64,000 nt of DNA. Origin: Ectobius pallidus. Its lineage: Eukaryota > Arthropoda > Insecta > Blattodea > Ectobiidae. The stretch lies in contig CAXKWD010000001.1 of NCBI GenBank assembly GCA_964059195.1, positions 156,414,532-156,478,531 of the forward strand, given 5' to 3'. The translations under genes and the position numbers were made by a program. Below the pieces are notes generated by a model. It was not told the DNA's origin. It saw nothing but the letters and a program-made list of their open reading frames with translations, and searched no databases. Shown here one piece after another: positions 52,933 to 64,000 of this stretch. How positions within the stretch are numbered: position 1 is the stretch's first letter; every line of letters starts with the position of its first letter.

Positions 52933-55916
52933 CATGGTAACTTTTGAGTTATTAAAACCATAAAGAGAATGACACAATCTAAGAATTATAGATATCATTT
53001 TAGAATCGAAAATATGTTATCACACAATGACCTTATTTTTATCTATTTGGCAACGTAAACGAACATATTCAGGTGGCAACAACCCAGTTTGCGTGAATTT
53101 GTTGTCCTGCAAATATACTTCAGTATTAATCACAAGCTCTCTGTCGTTTACCTGACTATGATCAATGCACTGCAAGCTTTCGGCAATACACTCTGTTGCC
53201 GCCTTTAGGGACATGAAGAAATGCAATGATGGAATTATGGGACTTCCTTATGTATCTATTTCTTGGAAAGGACAACTATCTAGAGTTCGCGCTGGAAGAC
53301 ACGGCCGCCTGCCGCAAATCGAAAAAGCTGAGGGGGGGGGGGGGCAATAAATGACGCCCACAGATCTGAAGGGAACATTCAAGTTGATCCATGGAATAAT
53401 AAAGCTAACCTCTATGCTTACTAAGTATAGATGTATCCCTGACTTATTTAGCTGAGAAACGAGAGAAAAACCCTCCTTAACCTAGCCCTAACTTTCTTTA
53501 CTTTAGACGAGAACAACCTGAGATGGAAGAAATTCAATCTAGCCTAAAACATAGGTCAAACAGCCTGTATATTTTTTTACTTAAGCTGACGAATAACATT
53601 TCAAAATAAAATCTCGGTTAAATTATCCAAATAAGGGTCAATCGTTTAAATAAGCATGCAATTTGTTTTTATTTTAGTTAGTATTATATTGAGTTTAAGC
53701 GTGATAGAAATCTTATCGGGTCAAGTATCGTTTGAACATTTCAATTTTAAAACTTCGCACATTAATCCATATGAAAAGGACTCAATTTATAATAGTATTA
53801 AAAATAACATGAACAGAATTGATTATAAGTACAGGTTGTTAGCTGCTTTTAAGGCTTGAAGATTGTTCCGCTAACGATTTTAATTCATGTCGGATATGCC
53901 TAGTCGGATATCGTTAGTGCGGATAACAACAACAACAGTACTTTTACGAACGGCAGTAATGTAATGTATGTCATTAAAATGCGGTTTTGTTACTTCAAAT
54001 TTAATAAGAGAATTATAGTATAGTCAAAAACAATTGACAATAATATAAGGATTAAAATAGCAATTAATGCATGGAACAAAATATGAGTAAGGCCTATGCT
54101 ATGAACCAAATAGGTATATTATTTTTCATTATGAAGGCCATAGGTTGTATTAATTTATCAATATCGACCTGTTAAAATCTTTTTTTAAAGGCTAGATATT
54201 ACTATATTCCAACAATTGAACGGAAATAGGTGAATTTTTACTTTATCAAAGTGATGTCCGTTGTGCACGCTAATCCGATGAATAAACAATTACAAGGTGG
54301 ATTCTATCTTATATATTATTTTGTGTGAGTTAAATGAGTAAACATGTAGAACCTAGATGTATTCAAGAAACTCATCTTATTTTATTTCTAAGATATTAAA
54401 CACTAGTTTCTTAACTTGTCTCAACAATAATTTCTGAACTGACTGATATGACAGAGCTATAAAGGAATAATGTTCACCGTGAGGAAAATCGCTTTCTGCA
54501 ACACATAGTTCATGCTTGAAAGAATTCTGCGGAAGAGTTAACAGTACACAGAAGACAATGAACAAGAAATAATTTTTATCTGGTCCGCGGAATAGAGAAG
54601 AAAACAAATGCGCATATTTGTACGTATCATATTGGAAACAAACATATTTGTATCTTTAATTCCTAACACATTTAAATTATCTTCAGAGATTTAGGAAATT
54701 ATCCTAATCTTGATGGTTATTTAAAAAGACGAAGAGAAAATAAGAAATGTGAAAATATATTTCTGATAAGTGATAACGCAACATGTCAGTTACACGAAAT
54801 ATTTATTGCATAGAAAATCAATATTACAGAGCCCGGTGACAAACGAAAGTAAGAGAAAAGAGGGGGGAAAAAAGAGGGATTTTTTTTAATATGGTACCCA
54901 AAATGTGGCCTGGACAATTTAGCAACCAAAATATCATTGTGACAGACATTTAGCAATACAAATATGACGACGTAAAAAGTTACAACATTCACGAATTGAA
55001 TTTCTTGTGAAAGAAACAAAAAATAATTTCAAATCCTTTCACTAAAAATCAAGTTCAATCATTAGCCTAAATTGCAGCGCTTCGAGAATCTGTTAGTAAA
55101 ACTTATTGAACTGTCAAGTGATTACTAGAGTTAACTTCTAATTTCAGTATTTCTGCAATTAGCTTATTCGGAAAATATTGCAGACATCAACGCCAGGTTA
55201 TATTTCAGCAAGTGCATTAGTCTATCATGATTCATGATGCATGAAAGTCAGGAATAGTGTAGCTTTAACACAATAGGTGTGACTGTACGCTTCAATGTGT
55301 TGAATCATTGTTTCCGGATATGATTTCAACTTCGTAATTGTTTTTTGATACCTTCCAATCCTTCCCTAAAACTCGTTCAACAGAATCTCCTTTGCACAAG
55401 TGGAACCAGTGAAACTTACAAGCACGCCAGTATTACTTAAGATGAAAAGTCAAAATGCGGTTACACACTAGATCCTTTAGTCCCTTTCGAGACATACGAG
55501 AGGATTCAGCAGAGGCCGACCAAGCGAAGACCATAATAATTCGACCATCACACTACCTCAATAATTACCACCTAGAGAGCCCTGAAGTTATCGGACTAAC
55601 AGACAACAGGTAGTGATGTATTATGTTGCAGAATTTTGCAAGAGATTTAAGATCAGTAAAGATGTACTACAGAAATTTTCTTGGCTTCCGGGTATTTGCC
55701 TCGTCAATTTTCAAAGTTCTGACGACGTTTCGACCAACCTGTCGTGTTTTATCCCGGATGATGGCCAGAATAACTAGGATATGAAATCATATATACTCTT
55801 AAAGACTTCTGTAGTATTCTCGACCTGGGTCAGAGTCAATGCGCATCTTTATAGTGTTGTGTCAATTAAGTTAGTAATCAATAAAGTATTATTATTATTA
55901 TTATTACATAATATGA
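52933..55916. other. non-coding flank; possible retro-tail near 55700-55906
   Basis: No supported gene. A poly-G run lies at 53332-53344. A stretch ending in AATAAAGTATTATTATTATT (to about 55906) looks like the 3' tail of an unclassified retroelement and abuts the LINE fragment that follows. Confidence 0.35.
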
Positions 55917-56318
55917 AGGGGAAATATTTATGGGTAAGACAGATGAAAATTGGGACTGGAGAAAACTGCATAACGACGAGCTTCTTGACCTCTACTCTTC
56001 ACCAGAAATAGTAAGAATAATTAAATCACGGAGGATGAAATGGGCTGGACATGTTGCGCGCATGTGGGAGGAAAGAGATATCTAAAAAATATTGAGTGGG
56101 AGACCCGAAGGGAAAAGACCACCTGGAAGACCTAGATGTAGGTGGGGGGACAATATTAGGATAGATTTAAGAGAAGTAGGACTGCGAGGGATGATTGGAT
56201 GGAGTTAGCACAGAATAGGGTTGAATGGCGGGCTCAGGTAAGCGCGGCAATGAACCTTCGGGTTCCATAAAATAGATAATATTCCTTTAGCTTGCTGAAG
56301 AATTGTCTATTGCCATTG

Positions 56319-56351
<33 letters not shown>

Positions 56352-56352
56352 T
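55917..56352 (+). mobile_element. 5'-truncated LINE 3' end with (GTAA)n tail
   Basis: Same family as 19637-20158: WDWRKLHN, IKSRRMKWAGHVARM, GRPEGKRPPGRPRCRWGDN with frame breaks (for example a TAA after the GEER segment), then the TTCGGGTTCCATAAAATAG 3' UTR and a pure GTAA repeat (about 56321-56352). Confidence 0.8.
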
Positions 56353-56394
56353 ATGAAAGGGAAATGAAATAACTGTGTCGATTTTCAGGCACCT

Positions 56395-56634
56395 TCACCA
56401 GGTTGCATGTAACAAATAAAACTTACAAAATGTGTGAATAGTCAACCTAAGGCAAATTTTAACACGAGCCAGAGTGCCGAATGATCTTTCTGCTTCAGCT
56501 AGAGTCACTGGAAGGGTTGCAATCAATATGCTCAAAGCTACACATACATTCGGAAATATGCTTGGCATTTTAAGTTCATGCATCTTATTCAGGAGGTCCA
56601 TTGGTTTCAAGTACTGTCTCCAAAATTTCTTCAT
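56395..56634 (-). pseudogene. hAT transposase dimerisation-domain remnant
   Basis: The translation contains MPSIFPNVCVALSILIATLP, then VTLAEAERSFGTLARVK. This matches the C-terminal hAT dimerisation motif (P-x-x-x-x-A-E-R-x-F). A further transposase scrap in another frame lies just upstream (about 56635-56690), so the gene is frameshifted and truncated. I did not find its terminal repeats. Confidence 0.7.
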
Positions 56635-57503
56635 ACAGATCTGGTTGTGACATCAGTATGATATTCATTAATTAATTGCTTGCATGCTTCACAACACCCA
56701 AAAATTTAATCTAAAAACTTCATTGCCTCTCACTGGATTTTCAAATTAGAGACTAGATTTCAACAATAAAACATAAATTATATCTTTACACTAGAGGGCA
56801 ATTATTATGAGGAAAAAATAAAGAGAGGCTTGAGCCCCTGGGGTTTTGCCCCCCTCTCCAAAGCCTGTGGTAATCGCAAAGCAAATCTCAATCGGCGGCA
56901 GAATTTTCCACATCGATAGAGAAGATTCATGTATCAGCCCATGTAAGTACATAAAATCACAAGCTTTAGACCACATAAGTACATAAACTCACAAGCTTTA
57001 ACTAGGCCTATGTATAATATAACTTAGTAGACATAAATTACCATAAACCACAAATAAGCAATGTACTCCGCTTGGTGGATATAGGCGTTTTAATCAGATT
57101 TCAATATGATCCTGTATGCGGTAATCCTTGCATTCTGTGTAACTCTGACGAACTATATTCCAGCACGTGTATCGCATTACACGTGATCTGTTTAATAATG
57201 AAACAAGAGATGCAGGTTGGTATTGTTTAATTTAAACTCTACATGGTACACTATAAATGTAAGTTAATAACAGGAGAATTAATGCACTTTGTGAATTCTA
57301 AAATCTCTCCCTCTCTTCCCTTATCCTCTCTATAATTATTATGTAATTCTATTACCTCCTTACTATCTTTCCTCTGCCATATCTTGCAGATCGTCCATGT
57401 TTAAAAAGCAGAGTTCGAATGTTGTTGAGGCCGTGGCCGAATTCTTATTTAGAAGTTTTCAGTGTTATTCGGTTTGCTTTCAGTTTATTTTTCATTCTCA
57501 TTT
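56635..57503. other. non-coding, nothing recognised
   Basis: A segment at about 56785-56880 has the GAGCCCCTGGGGTTTTGCCCC style of hAT MITE interiors, but no ends were found. Confidence 0.3.
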
Positions 57504-57660
57504 ACGAAGTGAACTGGGCGAGATGGTAACATCATTAACTTCTATTCGGGAGGTTGCGGGTTCAAATTCTGTGTCTGCCCGAAGTGAGTGGACTTTCTGG
57601 TATTTTCCTCATTCGTATACGTGAATGCCGGATTAAGCTTTACTTGCCTTCACTATAGAA
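57504..57660 (+). mobile_element. tRNA-derived SINE
   Basis: A-box-like GGGCGAGATGGTAACATC and B-box-like GGGTTCAAATTCTG, then a body related to the SINE at 20935-21055 (minus). Confidence 0.6.
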
Positions 57661-58536
57661 CAGATTATATGAAAAATGGAAAATACTCTTTTTCTTTTCT
57701 TGTCTCTCCATGCATCAACTATATCCCCCTCCGCTTCACAATAATTTGATGGTATTCTCAACCTTTCTCTATTTTCTCTTCTCTCTATCTTATTTAAGGT
57801 AGTACAAAAATTATTTACGGTATTTTATTCCTATACGATTTCTCATAGGATGTACAGTTTGCAGAATATATTTTAATCTCTTCCAGTCCAAAATCTACCT
57901 CGTTCTTGCCATAAGAATAAATATTAAACACATTGCCGGTAACTTACGTGAATAGCTATGGTTTTCTTATTCCAAAGAATGCACCGTTTTCAGAGTACAA
58001 TAAGCTTAATTCGGAAACTAGTTTTTGTCTACCTAAGATATCGCAAAAGTGTTAAAATTTCGAATTTAAAATTCTTTTGAATGTCACACTTTCAAAAGCA
58101 CACATTAGAACATTTGATCAAAATCGAAGAGTCGAGGTTAATTTCACTTGGTTTGCACTTTGTAAGATCCAAGAGACTCGAAAACAGGCTAAAATGTAAC
58201 TTAGTAAAAAATGTTCGTACTGCCTGTATCATATGCTTAAAAGAAGCCAGTGGTAAACTTTAAAAATTAATTTCACCGTGTGCAGCTCGCTATTGTTATT
58301 AAGGTGGTAATGGATATTCGAGCTCATACTTACGCTCGAACGACATGAAATGTGTTGCATTTAATTATGTTTGACGTGATACGGTAATTAGATGCATTTT
58401 CTCTGTAGCTGTGATTTCAGGAATTCTGCTTCTGGCGTGCGTTAATTAAAAATACGTTCATCGGTATTTACCTCTGTATATATATATATAGATAATGAAT
58501 ACAATGTGACTAACAACATCCATCACCTAGCAATAT
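57661..58536. other. non-coding, nothing recognised
   Basis: No supported gene. A short TA run lies at about 58475-58490. Confidence 0.35.
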
Positions 58537-58965
58537 AATAATAATAATAATAATTTATTGTCATTTAACAGTAAAAACTGTAATAGACAGTGTCAATCTA
58601 ATTATATAAATGTAATTTCGATTACAATTGAAACTGCCATATTCTTTCAAAGTTATATTGAGAAATTACTGTTACGAAGTGAGAGAAATTCGTCAATATT
58701 ATAAAATGGAGTTTTCATTAGCCATGTATAAAATCTTTTTTCAGTTCTTTGAGTGGCAGTTCCAATACAGTACGAGGTAGTTTATTAACAAGCTTTTGTC
58801 CCAAGTATTTGTAATTTTTCATAGTTTTTTGTAGTCTGCAACGTGGTATGGTCTATTAGGTGCTTAAAACGAGTGTTATGGTTATGAATCTGATCTCTGT
58901 TGTACATTGAGTTCTTACTTAGTGTAAAGTAAGTATAGACAACTTAATAAATAAAGGTCGACAGT
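58537..58965 (-). mobile_element. LINE 3' end, minus strand, frameshifted
   Basis: Read on the minus strand, two frames give RDQIHNHNTRFKHL and then YLGQKLVNKLPRTVLELPLK, and after a frameshift TPFYNIDEFL. These are C-terminal pieces typical of a CR1/R1-like reverse transcriptase. The element ends in GACAATAAATTATTATTATT, a normal LINE 3' tail. Confidence 0.65.
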
Positions 58966-61600
58966 GTTCTCTTGCTGAGGAATTACTTAATATTCTTACT
59001 GCTTTCTTTTATATCATCACCATATTGTATATTGTCACCATGATCATTAGTTTCATGTACGAGACAAATCAAGTATCAATGTTATGTTCTACTTATTCAG
59101 GTACCTTAACCTAAGAGTATTCAATGATGTATGTAGTCTATTTTCCACTCAGGTTTCAGGCAAATGAATTAAAGCAGAGCTTGATAGGTATAAATCATTG
59201 TTACCGTAAACATTTATTGCCAATCTATTAATCACAGCTGACCATATCTTGAAACTTACTATTACAGTAATAAAATTTCCACCAGAAGAAACATTATACA
59301 AGGGGCGTGATACATTGTTCAATTATCAAGTTACCTTTAGGAAGGGAATGGTAATTTGGTTACTATGTTTACTGTTTTATGACATGAAATTCGCCTGCCC
59401 TTAATTCATGAGTTTCTGATGTTGTTTTACTTTTTTTAAATGCATTCTAGTGAAAAGTATGTGTATTAATTATAATCTTGGCAAACTTTAGTTTTCATTG
59501 CTTTAAATATAATAAATATATGACTAAACCTGAAGAATTTTAAGGGTAAATTTCAATTAAATATTACCTTTAAGCTTTCCTAAAAATCACAACACATGTT
59601 ATACATATTTTTAATAATTAAATCTTTACATCGTACGAAACGAGGTTATTAATACAGCCCGGCTTTTCTTGAGGAAAAATGTCGTTTGTAGCACTATTAA
59701 AGAATTTTCAACAAACTAAAAGGCTGCAATTGATTTCAGATTTTATCCCAGACAGATTTCAACCGAACGTACTAGTATAATTTCAAATAGTATAAAGCAA
59801 TGTTTTAAACTAACGTTCGAAACAAAATAAATTTTAGCACAAGAGGAAAATATATTCCACACACAGAAAGCGAATCCAAGGTTTAAAAACAAAGCATGCA
59901 AGTGAATCAAGAACACTGCTTTTTCTTCTTTTTATTGGATTGGTGCAGCCAAGCAGGCAGACGATACATGCAAGAGATGCTGCCAGAAAACGCGACAGCC
60001 GGCATGCTCCAAGCATTTCAATGGACAATGAAAGTGACTCGGAACACGAACATACTTAGTGGCATAATCACAGCCTGTATAGTAGACTTGGCCAGAAAGT
60101 GTGTTATCAATTATTCAAACTGTGTTCCAAGGAGTGACAACTATAAGATGGCGTAATTGGTAGGTAGTTTTAATGCCTCCGTGCTCGCACCACTGCCAGA
60201 GATAATAAATGGTTACAGTACTACTGAAGTTTTTAAGGTTCAGTGTGCAGTCCTTCAAGAATGTGGCTAAACGCATATCTGCAATTACTTATTTTTATGT
60301 TACTTAACCTTGAATTAATTAATATGTAAATATAAAGTTTAAAATTTAAATTTAATATTATAATTGCTTTTGAGGTATTAATTTAATGATTTTTTTTTTT
60401 AAATCGTAATTGCAATCTTTCTCCTCTGACAGACATTAAAATAAGAACCTGCTTTTTCTTTGTGGGAGAAGATAGATAATGAATGTGGCAAAATAACATG
60501 CAAATGGAAGCTGAGAAAATGGCAATTAAAGTTTATATTCACTAGCAGTTGGAAGTGCTCTGAGGCTTAAAAATGGTGCAAGCAGCACTTGTTCCATACG
60601 TTCAAACGGCATACTCAGGGTATGCTTGATTTATTTACACTAAACCTAAAAAAATAGCATATAATCAAAATGGCTAAATCAACACTTATCATCCCTTAAA
60701 CGCGGTGAAATTGTTAGAAAATTAACAGCTCATATGTTGTTATAATAAAGAAACTGCCAATTTGAATCTCCTAGGTAATTCCCAAGGGAAAACGTAAATA
60801 TAATATTGTCTTTTTGACTGAACGTACGTATCAACCTGTAACATCAAATAAAATCAGGTAAACTGATGTAACAAAGTGCCAGAATGCTTTTGTTTAATCA
60901 GTGATAATTGCAATTATGATATGCAGAAAATAAGTTATTTTTGTAATCTATTTCCGAGTTAGGCTCCAGACCGATTCATTAAGTAGGGCTTACGGAAGAA
61001 CAAAGGCCTAAAGTTTGATAAGCGAAGGAATATGTGGGTAGTGTTATTTGTCAAAGCTAACTGTATTGGAACTTCAAAAGCAGTATATTATGAACACAGT
61101 AAAAAATATTCTTCCATGAGATCTGATTTGCATTTGATAAATTAAGTCTAATATATTATCATAAAATAGGCACTAAATTGGGTATTACTCCGGTACCGGT
61201 CAACCAATTTGGTCCAATATCAATAGGCTTTTTCCCACGGACATTATAAATGCGTATACCAAGTTTCATGAAAACCCGATTGAGTTATCGCGCGTACAGA
61301 CACACGAACAGACATTTTCCTGTCCAGCACACAATCTCAGAAAGTTCAATTCTGACTCTTAATAAATAAGATCTTGGTTAGGTTAGAATAAGGCAACATG
61401 GTAAACTAAATAAGAAAATAAAACACAATGTAACTGAACGCAGATATAATTCTGTCACTTACTGCGATAAAACAAATGAACGCAACATGAACGAAGTTAT
61501 CATAGGTATATTGATTTATCTGGAGAGAATTCGTAACGCGAGTTATATTTATTATGATTACTACGCGAATACGTTTACAAATTAAAACATATAACAATAG
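58966..61600. other. non-coding, nothing recognised
   Basis: No supported gene or ordered repeat in about 2.6 kb. ORFs are short and featureless. Confidence 0.35.
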
Positions 61601-63680
61601 TATATTGCGATACAAGTGCCGTAAGGCACGTTTACGGGTCGAGGAAACAGATTGAAAACCCGAGGCGCAGCCGAGGGTTTTTAAGTTTTCGAGACCCGTA
61701 AATGCCTTTACGGCCCGTGTGTTGCATGCTATTTTTTGCACGATGATTATTTATATCAATTTATTTATATTAATTGTGATATTACCTGAAAATATTATGT
61801 AAATACATTCTTGAAAATAGATGTTTATTTCAGAAAGTGATTCGCATATGTTTGTTGTTATGGGAACCGAATATTTGTCCTGGGGGCCGTGCCCATAAAG
61901 GCTTGTATTATGAAGTGTATCGTAATGAATTATGACGTAGCGCTTGGACCGTAAGTAATTTAACCTCGCCATCGCAACCGCCCTTAGCAACGACTGTGTG
62001 GGAATGTCAACTTACGATCCATGTAAACAACGTTCGTAAGTACCACTTACTAGCTAAGGAGTGCAAAAATAATTTAAAAAACACAAAAATTAATAAAACA
62101 CAAGGGCTTTCCACATCGGGAAACAATCGATATATTAAAGCAATTGCAATGCAGGGAATACAGAATCAATAACGGTATGTAAGCGGAAAGCGAAGTTGAG
62201 AACTTTAAATGTTCCTCGAAATGGAAAGTCTTTAAAGGTTTCGTGCACTTCCAAAAGCGAAGGCTGGATTAATCTGATCAAGACAATTTGCAGGCAGTGG
62301 GTTAGTTTCCTTCTCGTGGACTTCAAACTGGCTCATTTAATTATCACAGACGGCTGTGCATTTAGTCACCATTGCAGGCAGTCATGAAATAAAGTTAAAG
62401 ACTTCAAAATGGAGTAAGCCCCTAACACTAGAGCTAATTTCCAGACGAAGTTGTAGTAACTTGCACAAACTCTAGTAGAGATTAAAGGGTGCCTACTAAA
62501 GTTAAAATGGCTAGGATAAGAAGGTTTCTCAACAAAGTCTCTGTGTATTCGGTCTCCACCCTATTGCTATAAAATACTAGGAATTATTATTGATAGACAT
62601 CTCAAATGGGATAAGCAAATTGCATTTATTACAAATAAAATACGCAAGACTATTTACAAATTTGTTATCCTTCGAAATTTACTTCCAATTTCTACATTAC
62701 GGTCAATATATCTAGCAATATATTTAGCACTGGCTGGGGTAGCGTTTCTAAGACCAATTGTACAAAATTAATTTTACTTCAATAGAGAGTACCGGTAATA
62801 AAAATTTATTTAAATAAACCTATTGATTACCCATCAAAACTATTATATGTTGAATTCAATGTTATGAAAATCGAACAGCTTTATAAGTTAAATTATTAAC
62901 ATATTACCATAAAAACAGATCTAAATTTATTTCCTACAGCCATTGTCAAAATAAAAGAAGAAACGCCATCTTTCGTTTCGCTGAATCAAAATGTAAGACG
63001 ACCAAGGGGCAATTACAAGGTCAAAACTATGGTTTGAAATTGTATAACAATTTTATTGCTGAGCACTCTGTACATGTAAATTACAATCTTAAACATTTTA
63101 AGAGGAAAATAATAAAAAAAATATTATATCATATTAATAGCACAACTTTCTTTCAATGTTTCAACTCAATTTATTCTACTTTTTTGTTGTTGTAAATTCT
63201 ATATAAACCACTGGTTAATGCTGAAAAATTATTTTTGCACGACTTAACTAATTAGTGGTACTTACGAATATTGTTGCCGTGGATCGTAAGTTGACATTCC
63301 CACACGCAATCTTGTTGCTATGTGCGGTAAGAGTTTCCGTGCTGTTATGAATATTACGCCACACCTCATAATACAAACCTTTATGGACAAGGCCCCCCGG
63401 CACAAATATTCGGTTCCCATAAACAACAACAAATGCGAATCACTTTCTGAAATAAACATCTATCTTCAAGAATGTATATACATTACATTTTCAGGTAATA
63501 TCACAATTAATATAATTAAATTGATATAAATAATCGTCGTGCAAAAAACATCATGCAATACTCGTGCCGTAAGCGCATAACGGATCTCGGAAAATTAAAA
63601 AACTCTTCGCGAGCGCCTCGTTTTTTCAAACTATTTCCTCGATCCGTATGCATGCCTTACGGCACTTGTATCGCAATATA
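61601..63680. mobile_element. 2.1-kb fold-back element with arms of about 460 bp
   Basis: The left arm (61601-62076) and right arm (63224-63680) are inverted copies. The outer 28 bp (TATATTGCGATACAAGTGCC and on) are almost perfect, the rest roughly 75-85% alike by eye. Near each tip is a GC-rich hairpin-like segment (CCCGAGGCGCAGCCGAGGG at left). The interior holds a decayed LINE reverse-transcriptase fragment. Class unknown; no clear target duplication. Confidence 0.7.
62560..63120 (+). pseudogene. LINE reverse-transcriptase C-terminal remnant inside the fold-back element
   Basis: Broken frames read YKILGIIIDRHLKWDKQI, ITNKIRKTIYKFVILRNLL, LRSIYLAIYLALAG, then YPSKLLYVEFNVMKIEQLY and GLKLYNNF. 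The order matches the C-terminal half of R1/Jockey-like reverse transcriptases. Stops and frameshifts make it non-functional. Confidence 0.65.
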
Positions 63681-63878
63681 CTATTTTGTATACATTGTAG
63701 ACTACTCATACATTTGTAATTTTTCGTTTGCAGAATACTATCCATTGATATAATAATTAGATTTATATTACACGAGTTTTGCTCATATAGGGACATGTTT
63801 GGTTTGTTTTAATTGTACTAAATGTGTAATAATAATAATGTAATGTAAGTAAGTAATGTTAATAAATGATTGTACTAA
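63681..63878. other. non-coding
   Basis: AT-rich spacer with a short GTAA-type repeat near 63845. Confidence 0.4.
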
Positions 63879-64000
63879 ATGTGTTGGGTGCGCCGTAGCG
63901 TAGTGGTTGAGGCGGAAGGTCGCGGGTTCGATCCCCGATGAGGTCGTTGGAGTTTTCCAATTGACCTAATCCTTCTGGTGGCACTATGACCCTAGGGTCG
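63879..64000 (+). mobile_element. tRNA-derived SINE, cut by the window end
   Basis: A box TAGCGTAGTGGTTGAGG and B box GGGTTCGATCCCCGATGAGG are followed by TTTTCCAATTGACCTAAT, shared with 25528-25690. The 3' end lies outside the window. Confidence 0.7.

Noticed and set aside
1..64000. CRISPR arrays, rRNA genes, bacterial operons
   Set aside because: I looked for regularly spaced repeats with unique spacers and for rRNA-like conserved stretches and saw none; the DNA is eukaryotic in character.

Overview
The window looks like AT-rich nuclear DNA of an insect. The signs are a spliced transmembrane exon, TATA boxes, AATAAA signals, tRNA-derived SINEs, LINE 3' ends, many hAT-like short elements and the recurrent word AGGCCTA. 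A cockroach or termite is my guess from repeat texture, not a proven identification. Almost all of the two flanks (1-37214 and 52933-64000) is non-coding and built from nested, mostly dead mobile elements. The only convincing host coding sequence is one membrane-spanning exon at 30299-30420 on the minus strand.

The centre is a complete Maverick/Polinton (adintovirus-like) element at 37221-52926, 15,706 bp. It has 319-bp terminal inverted repeats that I find identical base for base, and it is flanked by a 6-bp target duplication TATATT. Its reading frames are open, so it looks young and possibly autonomous.

Layout, left to right. The left end carries extra tandem copies of the sub-terminal repeat. 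A plus-strand accessory block follows: a BIR (IAP-like) protein with a membrane anchor, two related small proteins with a shared C-terminal domain, and a spliced cysteine-rich protein that borrows its promoter and N-terminus from the gene before it. A minus-strand virion block comes next: penton-like minor capsid, a 58-residue basic protein, double-jelly-roll-type major capsid, a conserved protein of unknown role, and, transcribed towards them, a PLA2-domain virion protein followed by an adenain-like protease. From a back-to-back TATA promoter the plus strand carries the packaging ATPase, a fibre-like protein, a PY-like protein and the chromodomain integrase. The right part is the protein-primed DNA polymerase B on the minus strand.

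Three things stand out. (1) The polymerase gene is not just its long ORF: two small phase-0 introns join it in frame to an upstream exon with three C2H2 zinc fingers. (2) The protease has no ATG; its frame opens inside a 10-nt overlap with the PLA2 gene that contains the slippery heptamer A AAA AAG, which suggests a -1 ribosomal frameshift. (3) The accessory block shows gene birth by duplication of a promoter plus N-terminus, with a shared 12-bp promoter motif.

Taken together, the integrase and polymerase would copy and insert the element. The ATPase, protease, capsid proteins, PLA2 protein and fibre would make and equip a virion. The BIR protein could delay host cell death. These roles come from family knowledge; none is shown by the sequence alone.
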